Of a stretch of DNA of 33,129 bases, positions 1 to 6,770 are shown one piece after another (position 1 is the first letter of the stretch; each line of letters starts with the position of its first letter). Both the position numbers and the translations under genes were made by a program. The DNA comes from Clostridium sp. (GTDB lineage: Bacteria; Bacillota; Clostridia; Clostridiales; Clostridiaceae), in contig SVCL01000024.1 of assembly GCA_015058405.1 (NCBI GenBank), positions 1 through 33,129 on the forward strand. The letters run 5' to 3'. The notes beneath the pieces were generated by a model, which ran no database searches, had not been told where the DNA came from, and saw only the letters and a program-made list of their open reading frames with translations.

Positions 1-173
1 ATGCGAAGTTGACTTCAATTTCTTTTAAGGTTTGTCTCATTGAGCGGATGCCAAATATATATTGAATCATTTGCTGCATCTAATTTTCTAACTAAATGAT
101 TTTTAGGAACAAGATCATCTATACTTAATAATTCTATTTGATTTCTATCTGCTTTCTTTTTAACACCCATCAT
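1..173 (-). pseudogene. IS1182-family transposase, 5' fragment with internal deletion
   Basis: The fragment starts at an ATG at 173 behind a GGTGGT-type binding site and runs off the left edge. The first 38 or so codons read like the N-terminus of IS1182-type transposases, with a motif of the form LLSIDDLVPKNHLVRKLD. The frame then jumps. Read one base over, the bases at about 5-52 give GIRSMRQTLKEIEVN, a segment that in intact family members lies several dozen residues further on. In the original frame the protein stops soon after, near base 20. This looks like a deletion that joined two conserved blocks out of frame, so the copy is dead. The family call is from memory of the motifs. Confidence 0.7.
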
Positions 174-214
174 ATTGAAACACCACCTTATATTGGTTAA
201 TTATATTTTAACAT

Positions 215-253
215 AAAAATAGACAACTATCTTCGAAAACGAAGTTAGTTGTC
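215..253 (-). terminator. Hairpin with U-tract, minus-strand terminator
   Basis: Arms 222-235 and 240-253 pair over 14 positions with one mismatch around an AAAA loop. Read leftward the stem is followed by TATTTTTATG. Its stem sequence (ACAACTAACTT type) is nearly the same as the pgsA terminator at 9779-9809. It would end transcripts arriving from the Nudix gene. Confidence 0.6.
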
Positions 254-262
254 AACAGTCTG

Positions 263-291
263 AAATCACTAAGCATAATACTTAGTGATTT
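263..291. terminator. Perfect 11-bp hairpin
   Basis: Arms 263-273 and 281-291 are perfectly complementary around a 7-base loop. On the plus strand the stem is followed by TTTATTT, so it could work as a rightward terminator. It forms a tandem pair with the hairpin at 222-253, between the transposase remnant and the Nudix gene. Confidence 0.45.
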
Positions 292-333
292 TTATTTAAA
301 AATAAAAAAAATATTAATTAAAATCTTTAACCT

Positions 334-726
334 TTAATAATTATTATTGAAGAAATCTAATAGTATTTCTTTATCTTGTGGTAAGAAATCATAATCTTCA
401 ATATTTCTAAGCCCAATCCACTTACATTCCTTGTACGATTTGTCTAAAATAACTTTTTCTTTTACTCTTCCAGAATATACCATGATACTTTCATCTGCTT
501 CGCTATCTACAGTATATTCCTTAATTGGCTCTACATCAAAGATAACTGACTTAAGTACATCTTTTGCACCTCTTGTAATACATTTATCATGACTTTCTTT
601 TCCTCTAATTTTTTGTGTTAATACAGACCATTTTTCAACTTCGCCTCTTTTAACTTTCTTCTTTAAGATTAATACATTATGAAAGTCATCTTTAATAATC
701 AAATTACAAGCAACTACTTTAGCCAT
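334..726 (-). CDS. Degenerate Nudix-fold protein
   Basis: A 130-residue protein of about the usual length for a single Nudix domain. The opening strand, the W-S-V-L segment around residue 33 and the C-terminal W-I-G-L region follow the fold. The catalytic Nudix box does not. Aligning residues 38-60 to the consensus, E44 and R52 are kept, but the metal-binding glutamates are replaced by G53, D56 and V57. Normal Nudix pyrophosphohydrolase activity is therefore unlikely; a binding or regulatory role is possible. The start has a strong GGGGGG-type ribosome binding site. It appears monocistronic, with the 215-253 hairpin downstream. The fold assignment is fairly secure; the function is unknown. 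Confidence 0.65.
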   Translation of the reverse strand: MAKVVACNLIIKDDFHNVLILKKKVKRGEVEKWSVLTQKIRGKESHDKCITRGAKDVLKSVIFDVEPIKEYTVDSEADESIMVYSGRVKEKVILDKSYKECKWIGLRNIEDYDFLPQDKEILLDFFNNNY

Positions 727-872
727 ATAATTCCCCCCTAATCAACAATATATATTTTTTTATTTGTTAATAACAATATATTATCATAAATTAGAGTTTT
801 TTTCTATTTGAGTTAATAAAAAAATGATTAATTTTTTTTTATTAAATAAACTATAAAAAAGGAGGTTTTATT

Positions 873-1028
873 ATGAGTAAAAACAATAAAAAAAGCAGAA
901 GTGATGGAACTATTAATTCAGCTAATATTAATTTTCCAACCCCACCAAAATCTTATAACGACAAAAGTACCGGTTTCAATAATAGTGATTTAGATAAAGT
1001 CAGAAGAGAAACTATTTCAAGATCTTAG
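873..1028 (+). CDS. Unrecognised 51-residue hydrophilic protein
   Basis: A short frame with an ideal ribosome binding site (GGAGG at 861-865, 7 bases before the ATG). The protein is polar and basic: a Lys/Asn/Ser-rich start, a Pro-containing centre (FPTPPKS, residues 21-27) and a charged end (DKVRRETISRS). There is no membrane segment and no cysteine. It is flanked by oppositely oriented genes, and a hairpin at 1054-1100 would end its transcript. I do not recognise the family. The size and composition would suit a minor spore or nucleic-acid-associated protein, but that is only a guess. Confidence 0.55.
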   Translation: MSKNNKKSRSDGTINSANINFPTPPKSYNDKSTGFNNSDLDKVRRETISRS

Positions 1029-1053
1029 TTATAATTACTTCAAGAAAATAATT

Positions 1054-1100
1054 ATTAAGAATTACAGATGAATATTTAATTTCTATCCGTAATTCTTAAT
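1054..1100. terminator. Shared hairpin between convergent genes
   Basis: Arms 1054-1065 and 1089-1100 give 12 perfect pairs. Four further positions pair if the next C/A mismatch is read as a G-U wobble, which happens only in minus-strand RNA. It lies between the 51-residue gene (+) and recQ (-). Neither side has a strong U-run, so efficiency is uncertain. Confidence 0.5.
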
Positions 1101-1112
1101 ACTATAAAACTA

Positions 1113-3542
1113 TTAAGCTATATTATAATAATTTTTTAATATTACTGCTCTTATTGCTTGATAAGTAATATAAGAATTAGTTTTTTTCTTTATATCTCCT
1201 ATTCTTTCTATTCCTATATCTTTACATATACTTAAAATTTCTTCTTCTTCACTTTCATTAAAAAATTCTTCCAAATTTAAATTAAAATTAGCTTCTCCTT
1301 TTTCTTTTATATATTCAGTAACATAACCTAATATGGTAGCTACTGATATATCCATATTATTTGATACTTCATTTAGCTCATATCCTTCTTCTAACATGCT
1401 TATAGCTATTTCATCATGACTTCTTTCCTCGCCATCTATTACTAGCTTAAGACGGCCCTTATCCTTCCATTCTCTATTAATGTTATTCTCCTCAACATAC
1501 TGTCCAACTAAAGATACTATATCATTTCCATATAACTCTATTTTCTTACTTCCTATTCCTCCAATATCCTTAAGCTCTTCTAAAGTAATAGGATATCTTC
1601 CACTTATTTCTTTTAAAGTATCTTGAGATAAAATAGAATAAGCTATTTTTCTTTCTTTTTTAGCAAAACCTTCTCTTAGTTCCCTTAAACTTTGATATAA
1701 CTTTTCATCAGTATTAACATAAAATTTAGTCACACTAGCCTTATTTACAGCGTTAACCTTATTTTTATTAATATTATTTTCTAAAACATAACTATGAATT
1801 ACATCCATAAACTTCTCACCATATTTTTCGAATTTAACTTCTCCAACACCTGATACTTCAAGAAACTCTTCTTTAGTTTCAGGATACATAGTGCTCATTT
1901 CCCTTAATGATTTATCTCCAAATACTAAATAAGGAGGTATTCTTTCTTCAGTAGCTATATTAAATCTTAATGATTTTAAAAGGTCAAATAACTCATTTAC
2001 TTCAGATACCTTATCTTTAACTTTTATTTCTTTTAATATTACTTTTTCTTCACCTTTTAATACCTTTACTGAAAGATGATTTAATCTTAATGTTGGATAA
2101 GTACCTTCTACTTGATCAATAATTCCATGAGATATTAATGTATTTATAAATGTAACTAAATCTTCCTTTTTATAATCCTTCATTATTCCATAAGTAGATA
2201 ATTTGTCAAAGCCAAGTTCTAACACCTTTTTATTTTTAGACCCACGTAATACATCTACTACTAAAGTTGTTCCATAACTTCTTTTCATTCTACCTATACA
2301 TGATAATACCTTTTGGCTATCTATTGTTTTATCTACCTTCTCTCCTTCTGCTAAACAGTTACTACAATTACCACAATCCTCTTCTCTACTTTCCCCAAAA
2401 TAATTTAGTATATATTTTCTATAACAATCTGCAGAATACACTAACGATACCATATCTTGAAGCTTTTTATAAGCAATGTTTCTTCTATCTTCATTTCTTA
2501 AACCAGTATCTATTAAATACTTTTGTAAATGGACATCTCCAGGAGTAAAAAGTAAAATACATTCACTCTTTTCACCATCTCTACCTGCTCTACCTATTTC
2601 TTGATAATAACTTTCTATATTTTGTGGCATATTATTATGTATAACATATCTAATATTAGGTTTATCTATACCCATTCCAAAGGCATTAGTTGCTACCATT
2701 ATATTTATCTTATCTAATACAAATAACTCTTGAAATTCTTTTCTTTCTATATCTTTAAGCCCTGCATGATATTTTCCTACAGAATATCCTAAATCTTTAA
2801 GCTCTTCATATACCGAATCAACTTCTTTTCTAGTTGCACAATATATAATTCCTGACACTTCTGAGTTATTCTTCACATATTCCTTAAGAAACCTATCCTT
2901 TCTCCCTTCTTTTATAATAGATATACTTAGATTTTCTCTATCAAATCCACTTACAAATATCTTTGGTTCTCTTAAATGTAGTAATTTTACTATATCTAAT
3001 CTTACTTCATCAGAAGCTGTAGCTGTAAAAGCTGTTATAATAGGTCTTTCTTTTAAACTATTTATAAAATATGCTATTTTTCTATAGCTAACTCTAAAAT
3101 CATGTCCCCACTGAGAAACACAATGAGCTTCATCTATTGCTATTTGTGATATTTTTATTTCCGATACTATATTAATAAATTCTATTGAATCTAGTCTTTC
3201 TGGCGCTATATATATTATTTTATATTTATTATTTCTTATTCCATATATTATTTCCTGAAGCTCCATACTATCTAAAGTGCTATTTATATAAGCTGAATCT
3301 ATCCCCACTGAATTCAATGTATCTACTTGATCTTTCATTAATGAAATTAAAGGTGATATTACTATAGTTACTCCTTCAAATATTAATGCTGGCACCTGAT
3401 AACATATTGACTTTCCTGCACCAGTTGGCATAATAGCCAAAATATCTCTGCCTTCTATAATTGTATTAATTATATCTTCTTGCCCTTTTCTAAAACTTTT
3501 ATATCCATAATATTTTTCTAATATTTTTAAAGCATTATCCAT
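1113..3542 (-). CDS. recQ: ATP-dependent DNA helicase RecQ, two HRDC domains
   Basis: A superfamily 2, 3'-5' DNA helicase that unwinds recombination and replication intermediates. In the 809-residue protein the Walker A is GAGKS (41-45), the DEAH box is at 137-140, motif III is TATAS (173-177) and motif VI is QEIGRAGRDG (about 314-323). The zinc site uses C373, C390, C393 and C396, followed by an RQC winged helix (about 405-500). Two HRDC domains follow (about 515-590 and 612-685), where many RecQ proteins have one. The end (about 705-745) is a helix-turn-helix like that of clostridial long-form RecQ proteins. The ATG has an AGGAG site 8 bases upstream. A LexA-like half-degenerate box lies at 3595-3606. 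The gene appears to be transcribed alone. Confidence 0.95.
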   Translation of the reverse strand: MDNALKILEKYYGYKSFRKGQEDIINTIIEGRDILAIMPTGAGKSICYQVPALIFEGVTIVISPLISLMKDQVDTLNSVGIDSAYINSTLDSMELQEIIYGIRNNKYKIIYIAPERLDSIEFINIVSEIKISQIAIDEAHCVSQWGHDFRVSYRKIAYFINSLKERPIITAFTATASDEVRLDIVKLLHLREPKIFVSGFDRENLSISIIKEGRKDRFLKEYVKNNSEVSGIIYCATRKEVDSVYEELKDLGYSVGKYHAGLKDIERKEFQELFVLDKINIMVATNAFGMGIDKPNIRYVIHNNMPQNIESYYQEIGRAGRDGEKSECILLFTPGDVHLQKYLIDTGLRNEDRRNIAYKKLQDMVSLVYSADCYRKYILNYFGESREEDCGNCSNCLAEGEKVDKTIDSQKVLSCIGRMKRSYGTTLVVDVLRGSKNKKVLELGFDKLSTYGIMKDYKKEDLVTFINTLISHGIIDQVEGTYPTLRLNHLSVKVLKGEEKVILKEIKVKDKVSEVNELFDLLKSLRFNIATEERIPPYLVFGDKSLREMSTMYPETKEEFLEVSGVGEVKFEKYGEKFMDVIHSYVLENNINKNKVNAVNKASVTKFYVNTDEKLYQSLRELREGFAKKERKIAYSILSQDTLKEISGRYPITLEELKDIGGIGSKKIELYGNDIVSLVGQYVEENNINREWKDKGRLKLVIDGEERSHDEIAISMLEEGYELNEVSNNMDISVATILGYVTEYIKEKGEANFNLNLEEFFNESEEEEILSICKDIGIERIGDIKKKTNSYITYQAIRAVILKNYYNIA

Positions 3543-3594
3543 TTTCTAAAACACTCCTATGTATTTTCTAATTCTATATTATCATATTTGACTA

Positions 3595-3606
3595 GAACAT
3601 ACATTC
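3595..3606 (-). promoter_or_regulatory. Possible SOS (LexA) box upstream of recQ
   Basis: Read on the minus strand the 12 bases are GAATGTATGTTC, one mismatch from the Firmicute GAAC-N4-GTTC consensus, 53 bases before the recQ start. The perfect site at recA in this window shows the motif is used here. This weaker copy could be chance in AT-rich DNA. Confidence 0.3.
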
Positions 3607-3711
3607 TTATTCAGTGTTAACTATAATTTTTTTAAATTTTCTAAAGAGCAAAGAAGTGGCTTTACTACGCTTATTTCATCTTAATTTTTTAATTTATACT
3701 TTCCCAGAGGT

Positions 3712-3752
3712 AAAAAAAAGCAATCAATAACAAAATATTATCAATTGCTTTC
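3712..3752 (-). terminator. Terminator of the 47-residue gene
   Basis: Arms 3739-3750 and 3718-3729 give 12 pairs, two of them G-U in minus-strand RNA. An eight-base U-run (3712-3719) overlaps and follows the stem. It separates the small gene from recQ. Confidence 0.8.
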
Positions 3753-3761
3753 TTAAAATTA

Positions 3762-3905
3762 TTATCCTTGCATCATACCTTTATTATCGAAATCTTCTTC
3801 TTTTATTCCCAATTCTACACAAGCTTCCTCAAAAGAACATCCTGTCTCATCCATAAATTTTGCCACATAATTATCTAGTGATGGTATACAATTATTATTT
3901 TCCAT
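3762..3905 (-). CDS. Unrecognised 47-residue acidic protein
   Basis: A short frame with a very strong ribosome binding site (AAGGAGGAG just upstream of the ATG at 3905), its own terminator (3712-3752) and a plausible promoter (3934-3962). This makes it much more convincing than a random short frame. The protein is acidic, has three cysteines (C6, C23, C29), and its middle (MDETGCSFEEACVELGI, residues 18-34) looks like a small helical bundle of UBA-like character. There is no signal peptide or membrane segment. The promoter resembles forespore sigma-F/G sites, so a spore role is possible. I cannot name the family. Confidence 0.65.
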   Translation of the reverse strand: MENNNCIPSLDNYVAKFMDETGCSFEEACVELGIKEEDFDNKGMMQG

Positions 3906-3933
3906 AAACAACTCCTCCTTTTTTGTTATTAAT

Positions 3934-3962
3934 TAGTATTTACATTTAGATATAATTTATGC
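3934..3962 (-). promoter_or_regulatory. Forespore-type (sigma-F/G-like) promoter candidate
   Basis: On the minus strand GCATA (3958-3962) is followed after 17 bases by AATACTA (3934-3940). This resembles the sigma-G pattern GHATR ... CATACTA, with one mismatch in the -10 box. It lies about 30 bases before the small gene's start. The region 3906-4130 holds no gene that I can support. Confidence 0.35.
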
Positions 3963-4130
3963 ATTTTTATCACTTGTTTATATCTATATTTAATACCAAC
4001 TATTTATCTATGTTTTGTGCTTATGTTAATAATATATTCCACACCCCTTTAATTTTATTCATATTTTTAATACTTTCTAAAAATAAAAAAGTTGTTTCTC
4101 CATATTCCATTTCAGATACTTTCATAGACG

Positions 4131-4182
4131 AAAAAAAACTATTGCATGGATAAAATTATTATGTTCTATCCATACAATAGTT
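4131..4182 (-). terminator. purB terminator
   Basis: Arms 4167-4182 and 4137-4152 pair over 16 bases with one G-U wobble in minus-strand RNA (a C/A mismatch on the other strand). The stem is followed by eight U residues (4131-4138). It starts 20 bases after the purB stop codon. Confidence 0.9.
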
Positions 4183-4201
4183 ACTATACTAAATAATCAA
4201 A

Positions 4202-5632
4202 TTAAACTTCTATTTCACTTTTAATTTCTATAGCTTCTTTATTTTCTTCAATAATTGGTGTTACATATTCATCAATAAATTCAACTACTTGACTTGGAGC
4301 TCTTCCTACAAACTTATTTGGATCTATTATTTCTAATATTTCTTCTTTAGAAAGACTAAAAGTATCATCCTTTATTATTCTATCTATTAAGTCATTATCT
4401 AGACCTTCACCTTTTACTCTTTGTGATGCAGCCATTGAATGTTCTCTTATTCTTTCATGTAACTCTTGTCTGTCTCCGCCTCTTTTTACAGATTCCATCA
4501 TTATATTTTCAGTTGCCATAAATGGTAACTCATTATTTACATGAGCTCTAATTACCTTATCATATACAACCATATTTTCAGCAATATTAATATAAAGATT
4601 TAAAACACCATCTAGTGCTAAAAATGCTTCAGCAACTGCAATTCTCTTATTAGCTGAATCATCTAATGTTCTTTCAAACCATTGTGTTGAAGCTGTAATT
4701 GCAGGATTTAATGCATCAACAATTACGTATCTAGCTAAAGAACCCATTCTTTCACTTCTCATAGGATTTCTCTTATAAGCCATAGCTGATGATCCAATTT
4801 GATGTTTTTCAAATGGTTCTTCTACTTCTTTCATACTTTGTAATAATCTTAAATCATTAGAAAACTTATAGCAACTTTGTGCCACTTCTGAAAGTGTATT
4901 AAGTACTATAGAATCTAATTTTCTTGGATAAGTTTGACCTGTAACTGCAAAGCTTTTATCAAATCCCATCTTCTTAGCTACCATATGGTCCAATGCTTTA
5001 ACCTTTTCTTCATCCCCTTCAAAAAGGTTCATGAAACTAGCTTGAGTTCCTGTTGTTCCTTTAACCCCTCTAAGCTTTAAGTTTGATATTACATAATCAA
5101 TGTTTTCAATATCCATAACCAAATCTTGCATCCATAGTGTTGCTCTTTTACCTACTGTTGTAAGTTGAGCTGGTTGATAATGTGTAAAACCTAAAGTAGG
5201 CATGTCTTTATATTTTAATGCAAAATTTCTTAATCTATGTAATACAGTTACCATCTTTTCCTTAACTAAAAGTAAAGCGTCTCTCATTATTATGATATCT
5301 GTATTATCTCCAACATAACAACTTGTTGCCCCTAAATGTATTATCCCCTTTGCTTTTGGACATTGAAGTCCATATGCATATACATGACTCATTACATCAT
5401 GTCTAACTTCCTTTTCTCTTTTTATAGCATCTTCATAATTTACATCATTAATATGTGCTTTTAATTCTTCTATTTGTTCATCTGTTATAGATAAACCTAA
5501 CTCTTTTTCACATTCTGCTAAAGAAACCCAAAGCTTTCTCCATGTTGTGAATTTCATATCCTCTGAGAATATGTAACTCATTTCCTTTGATGCATATCTA
5601 GAATTTAAAGGACTGTTATATAAATCTCTCAT
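4202..5632 (-). CDS. purB: Adenylosuccinate lyase
   Basis: PurB splits SAICAR to AICAR and adenylosuccinate to AMP, each time releasing fumarate, and so serves twice in purine synthesis. The fumarase/aspartase-superfamily signature is visible as GSSAMAYKRNPMRSER (about residues 283-298), and an earlier conserved H-Y-Q-P-A-Q motif is present. The frame is open from an ATG at 5644, but the better start is the ATG at 5632: the GGAGG at 5638-5642 lies between the two ATGs, 5 bases from the second. That gives 476 residues beginning MRDLYNSPLNSRY, the usual clostridial length. The gene stands alone, with its own promoter, operator-like repeat and terminator. Confidence 0.95.
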   Translation of the reverse strand: MRDLYNSPLNSRYASKEMSYIFSEDMKFTTWRKLWVSLAECEKELGLSITDEQIEELKAHINDVNYEDAIKREKEVRHDVMSHVYAYGLQCPKAKGIIHLGATSCYVGDNTDIIIMRDALLLVKEKMVTVLHRLRNFALKYKDMPTLGFTHYQPAQLTTVGKRATLWMQDLVMDIENIDYVISNLKLRGVKGTTGTQASFMNLFEGDEEKVKALDHMVAKKMGFDKSFAVTGQTYPRKLDSIVLNTLSEVAQSCYKFSNDLRLLQSMKEVEEPFEKHQIGSSAMAYKRNPMRSERMGSLARYVIVDALNPAITASTQWFERTLDDSANKRIAVAEAFLALDGVLNLYINIAENMVVYDKVIRAHVNNELPFMATENIMMESVKRGGDRQELHERIREHSMAASQRVKGEGLDNDLIDRIIKDDTFSLSKEEILEIIDPNKFVGRAPSQVVEFIDEYVTPIIEENKEAIEIKSEIEV

Positions 5633-5642
5633 TGCTACCTCC

Positions 5643-5709
5643 ATACGAATATATCTTCATTTTTTACTACTTTCATTCGTATTATAACACAAAAAATTCT
5701 ACTTTTCAC
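5643..5709 (-). promoter_or_regulatory. purB promoter with operator-like inverted repeat
   Basis: The -10 box TATAAT (5681-5686) lies 17 bases after GTGAAA (5704-5709). An 8-base inverted repeat, ATACGAAT/ATTCGTAT, has one arm at 5675-5682 over the -10/start site and the other at 5643-5650 against the ribosome binding site, 24 bases apart. The CGAA core recalls the Firmicute PurR PurBox, also an inverted CGAA/TTCG pair, but the spacing here is about 2 bases longer than I recall for that site. Confidence 0.5.
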
Positions 5710-5790
5710 CTTTTTGTTTTAAAAATAATGTTTTTTAATATAAAAATACAAACATTACAAGAATTTTATATAATAAAAATTATGGAAAAT

Positions 5791-5816
5791 AAAAAAGCCC
5801 TCTTAACGAGGACTTT
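5791..5816 (-). terminator. ptsH terminator
   Basis: Arms 5808-5816 and 5794-5802 pair over 9 bases (one G-U) around a 5-base loop, followed by a U-run. It begins 11 bases after the HPr stop codon and also insulates purB. Confidence 0.9.
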
Positions 5817-5826
5817 CTTTTATGAA

Positions 5827-6087
5827 TTAATCTTCTAAGTTTTCTATTAACTTAGCTATTTCTTCACATGCTAAAGCTTCATCATCACCATTAGCTGAAA
5901 CAGTTATTTGTGCACCCTTAGTTACTGCTAAAGATAAAACACCTATTAAACTTTTAACGTTAGCTTTCTTACCATTGAATTCTATGCTTACATCAGACTT
6001 AAAAGATGAAGCCTTCTTTACTAATAATGTAGCTGGTCTAGCATGTAATCCAGTACCATTATTTACTACAACCTCTTTTGAAACCAT
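5827..6087 (-). CDS. ptsH: Phosphocarrier protein HPr
   Basis: HPr passes phosphate from enzyme I to the sugar-specific EIIA proteins of the PTS. As Ser-phosphorylated protein it is the co-repressor of CcpA in Firmicutes. With the start at 6087 the protein has 86 residues. The active histidine is H15 in GLHARP and the HPr kinase target is S46 in VKSLIG, both at their classical positions, so this is HPr and not the histidine-less Crh. An upstream in-frame ATG at 6123 is rejected because AGAGGTG sits just before the 6087 ATG. Enzyme I is not next to it. It has its own promoter and terminator. Confidence 0.95.
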   Translation of the reverse strand: MVSKEVVVNNGTGLHARPATLLVKKASSFKSDVSIEFNGKKANVKSLIGVLSLAVTKGAQITVSANGDDEALACEEIAKLIENLED

Positions 6088-6135
6088 TGTATTCACCTCT
6101 TTAAATATACTATAAGTATTCACTTAACTTTTATT

Positions 6136-6164
6136 ATTATATATGAGTTTGAAAATAATTTCAA
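6136..6164 (-). promoter_or_regulatory. ptsH sigma-A promoter
   Basis: TTGAAA (6159-6164), 17-base spacer, TATAAT (6136-6141), about 50 bases before the HPr start. A close consensus match. Confidence 0.8.
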
Positions 6165-6209
6165 TACCTTATTTTCTTTATTTAGAGGTCTCAAGGCTAA
6201 TAGATTTTA

Positions 6210-6470
6210 CTATCTAGGTTGTACTATTAGTTTTATAGCAGTTCTTTCTTCACCATCAATTTCAATATCTGTAAAAGCTGGTACACATACAATATCCTTT
6301 CCAGTTGGTGCCACAAATCCTCTTGCAATGGCTATAGCCTTAACTGCTTGATTGATTGCACCTGCTCCTACAGCTTGAATTTCAACAATGTTTTTTTCCT
6401 TTATTATTGCAGCTAATGCTCCTGCAACTGAGTTTGGATTTGATTTTGTTGACACTTTTAATACTTCCAT
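6210..6470 (-). CDS. spoVS: Stage V sporulation protein S
   Basis: SpoVS is a small Alba-like protein needed for normal septation and late sporulation in Bacillus; its biochemical role is still unclear. The 86 residues match the highly conserved family length and sequence, including the VEIQAVGAGAINQAVKAIAI segment (about 29-48) and the FVAPTGKDIVCVPAF stretch. The ATG follows a GGGGG-type site. A near-perfect sigma-H promoter lies about 80 bases upstream (6553-6581), which fits expression at the start of sporulation. It sits between rny and ptsH, as often in clostridia. Confidence 0.95.
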   Translation of the reverse strand: MEVLKVSTKSNPNSVAGALAAIIKEKNIVEIQAVGAGAINQAVKAIAIARGFVAPTGKDIVCVPAFTDIEIDGEERTAIKLIVQPR

Positions 6471-6552
6471 TTTTATTATACCCCCTAGAATATTACTAAT
6501 CGTTTACACTGTAGCTTGAAAAATATTTCTCTGCACTACTTGGTATATATAA

Positions 6553-6581
6553 ATATTCTACTTTTATCTTTATTTTCCTCC
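6553..6581 (-). promoter_or_regulatory. Sigma-H promoter of spoVS
   Basis: On the minus strand GGAGGAAAA (6573-6581) is followed after 11 bases by GTAGAATAT (6553-6561). This fits every position of the Bacillus sigma-H consensus RnAGGAwWW-N11-12-RnnGAATww. B. subtilis spoVS is also a sigma-H gene. The rest of 6471-6770 holds only AT-rich spacer and the rny terminator. Confidence 0.75.
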
Positions 6582-6730
6582 TTTTTTGTAAAAATTTATT
6601 TAATTTTTTTTACTATATTTATTTGCTTAATTTTACATATAATATTTTGTCATTTTCTTGGTGTATTTACAATCCAAATTTATGAGATTATCCTCTTTAA
6701 AAAATATTTATTTCTTTATCTTATTGAACA

Positions 6731-6767
6731 TAAAAAAATACATTTTGTATAACAAAATGTATTTTTT
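6731..6767 (-). terminator. rny terminator
   Basis: Arms 6753-6767 and 6733-6747 are perfectly complementary over 15 bases around a 5-base loop. U-runs flank both sides. It begins 4 bases after the rny stop codon. Confidence 0.9.
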
Positions 6768-6770
6768 AGT

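Noticed and set aside
2267..2548. Plus-strand open frame inside recQ, and similar ones within purB, ftsK, pnp, infB and others
   Set aside because: All lie antisense within strongly conserved genes, lack ribosome binding sites and translate to Phe/Leu/Tyr-rich low-complexity sequence, as expected opposite AT-rich genes.
6496..6515. TGTAAACG half of a CcpA cre site upstream of spoVS
   Set aside because: The second half-site does not match, and the position downstream of the sigma-H start gives no further support.
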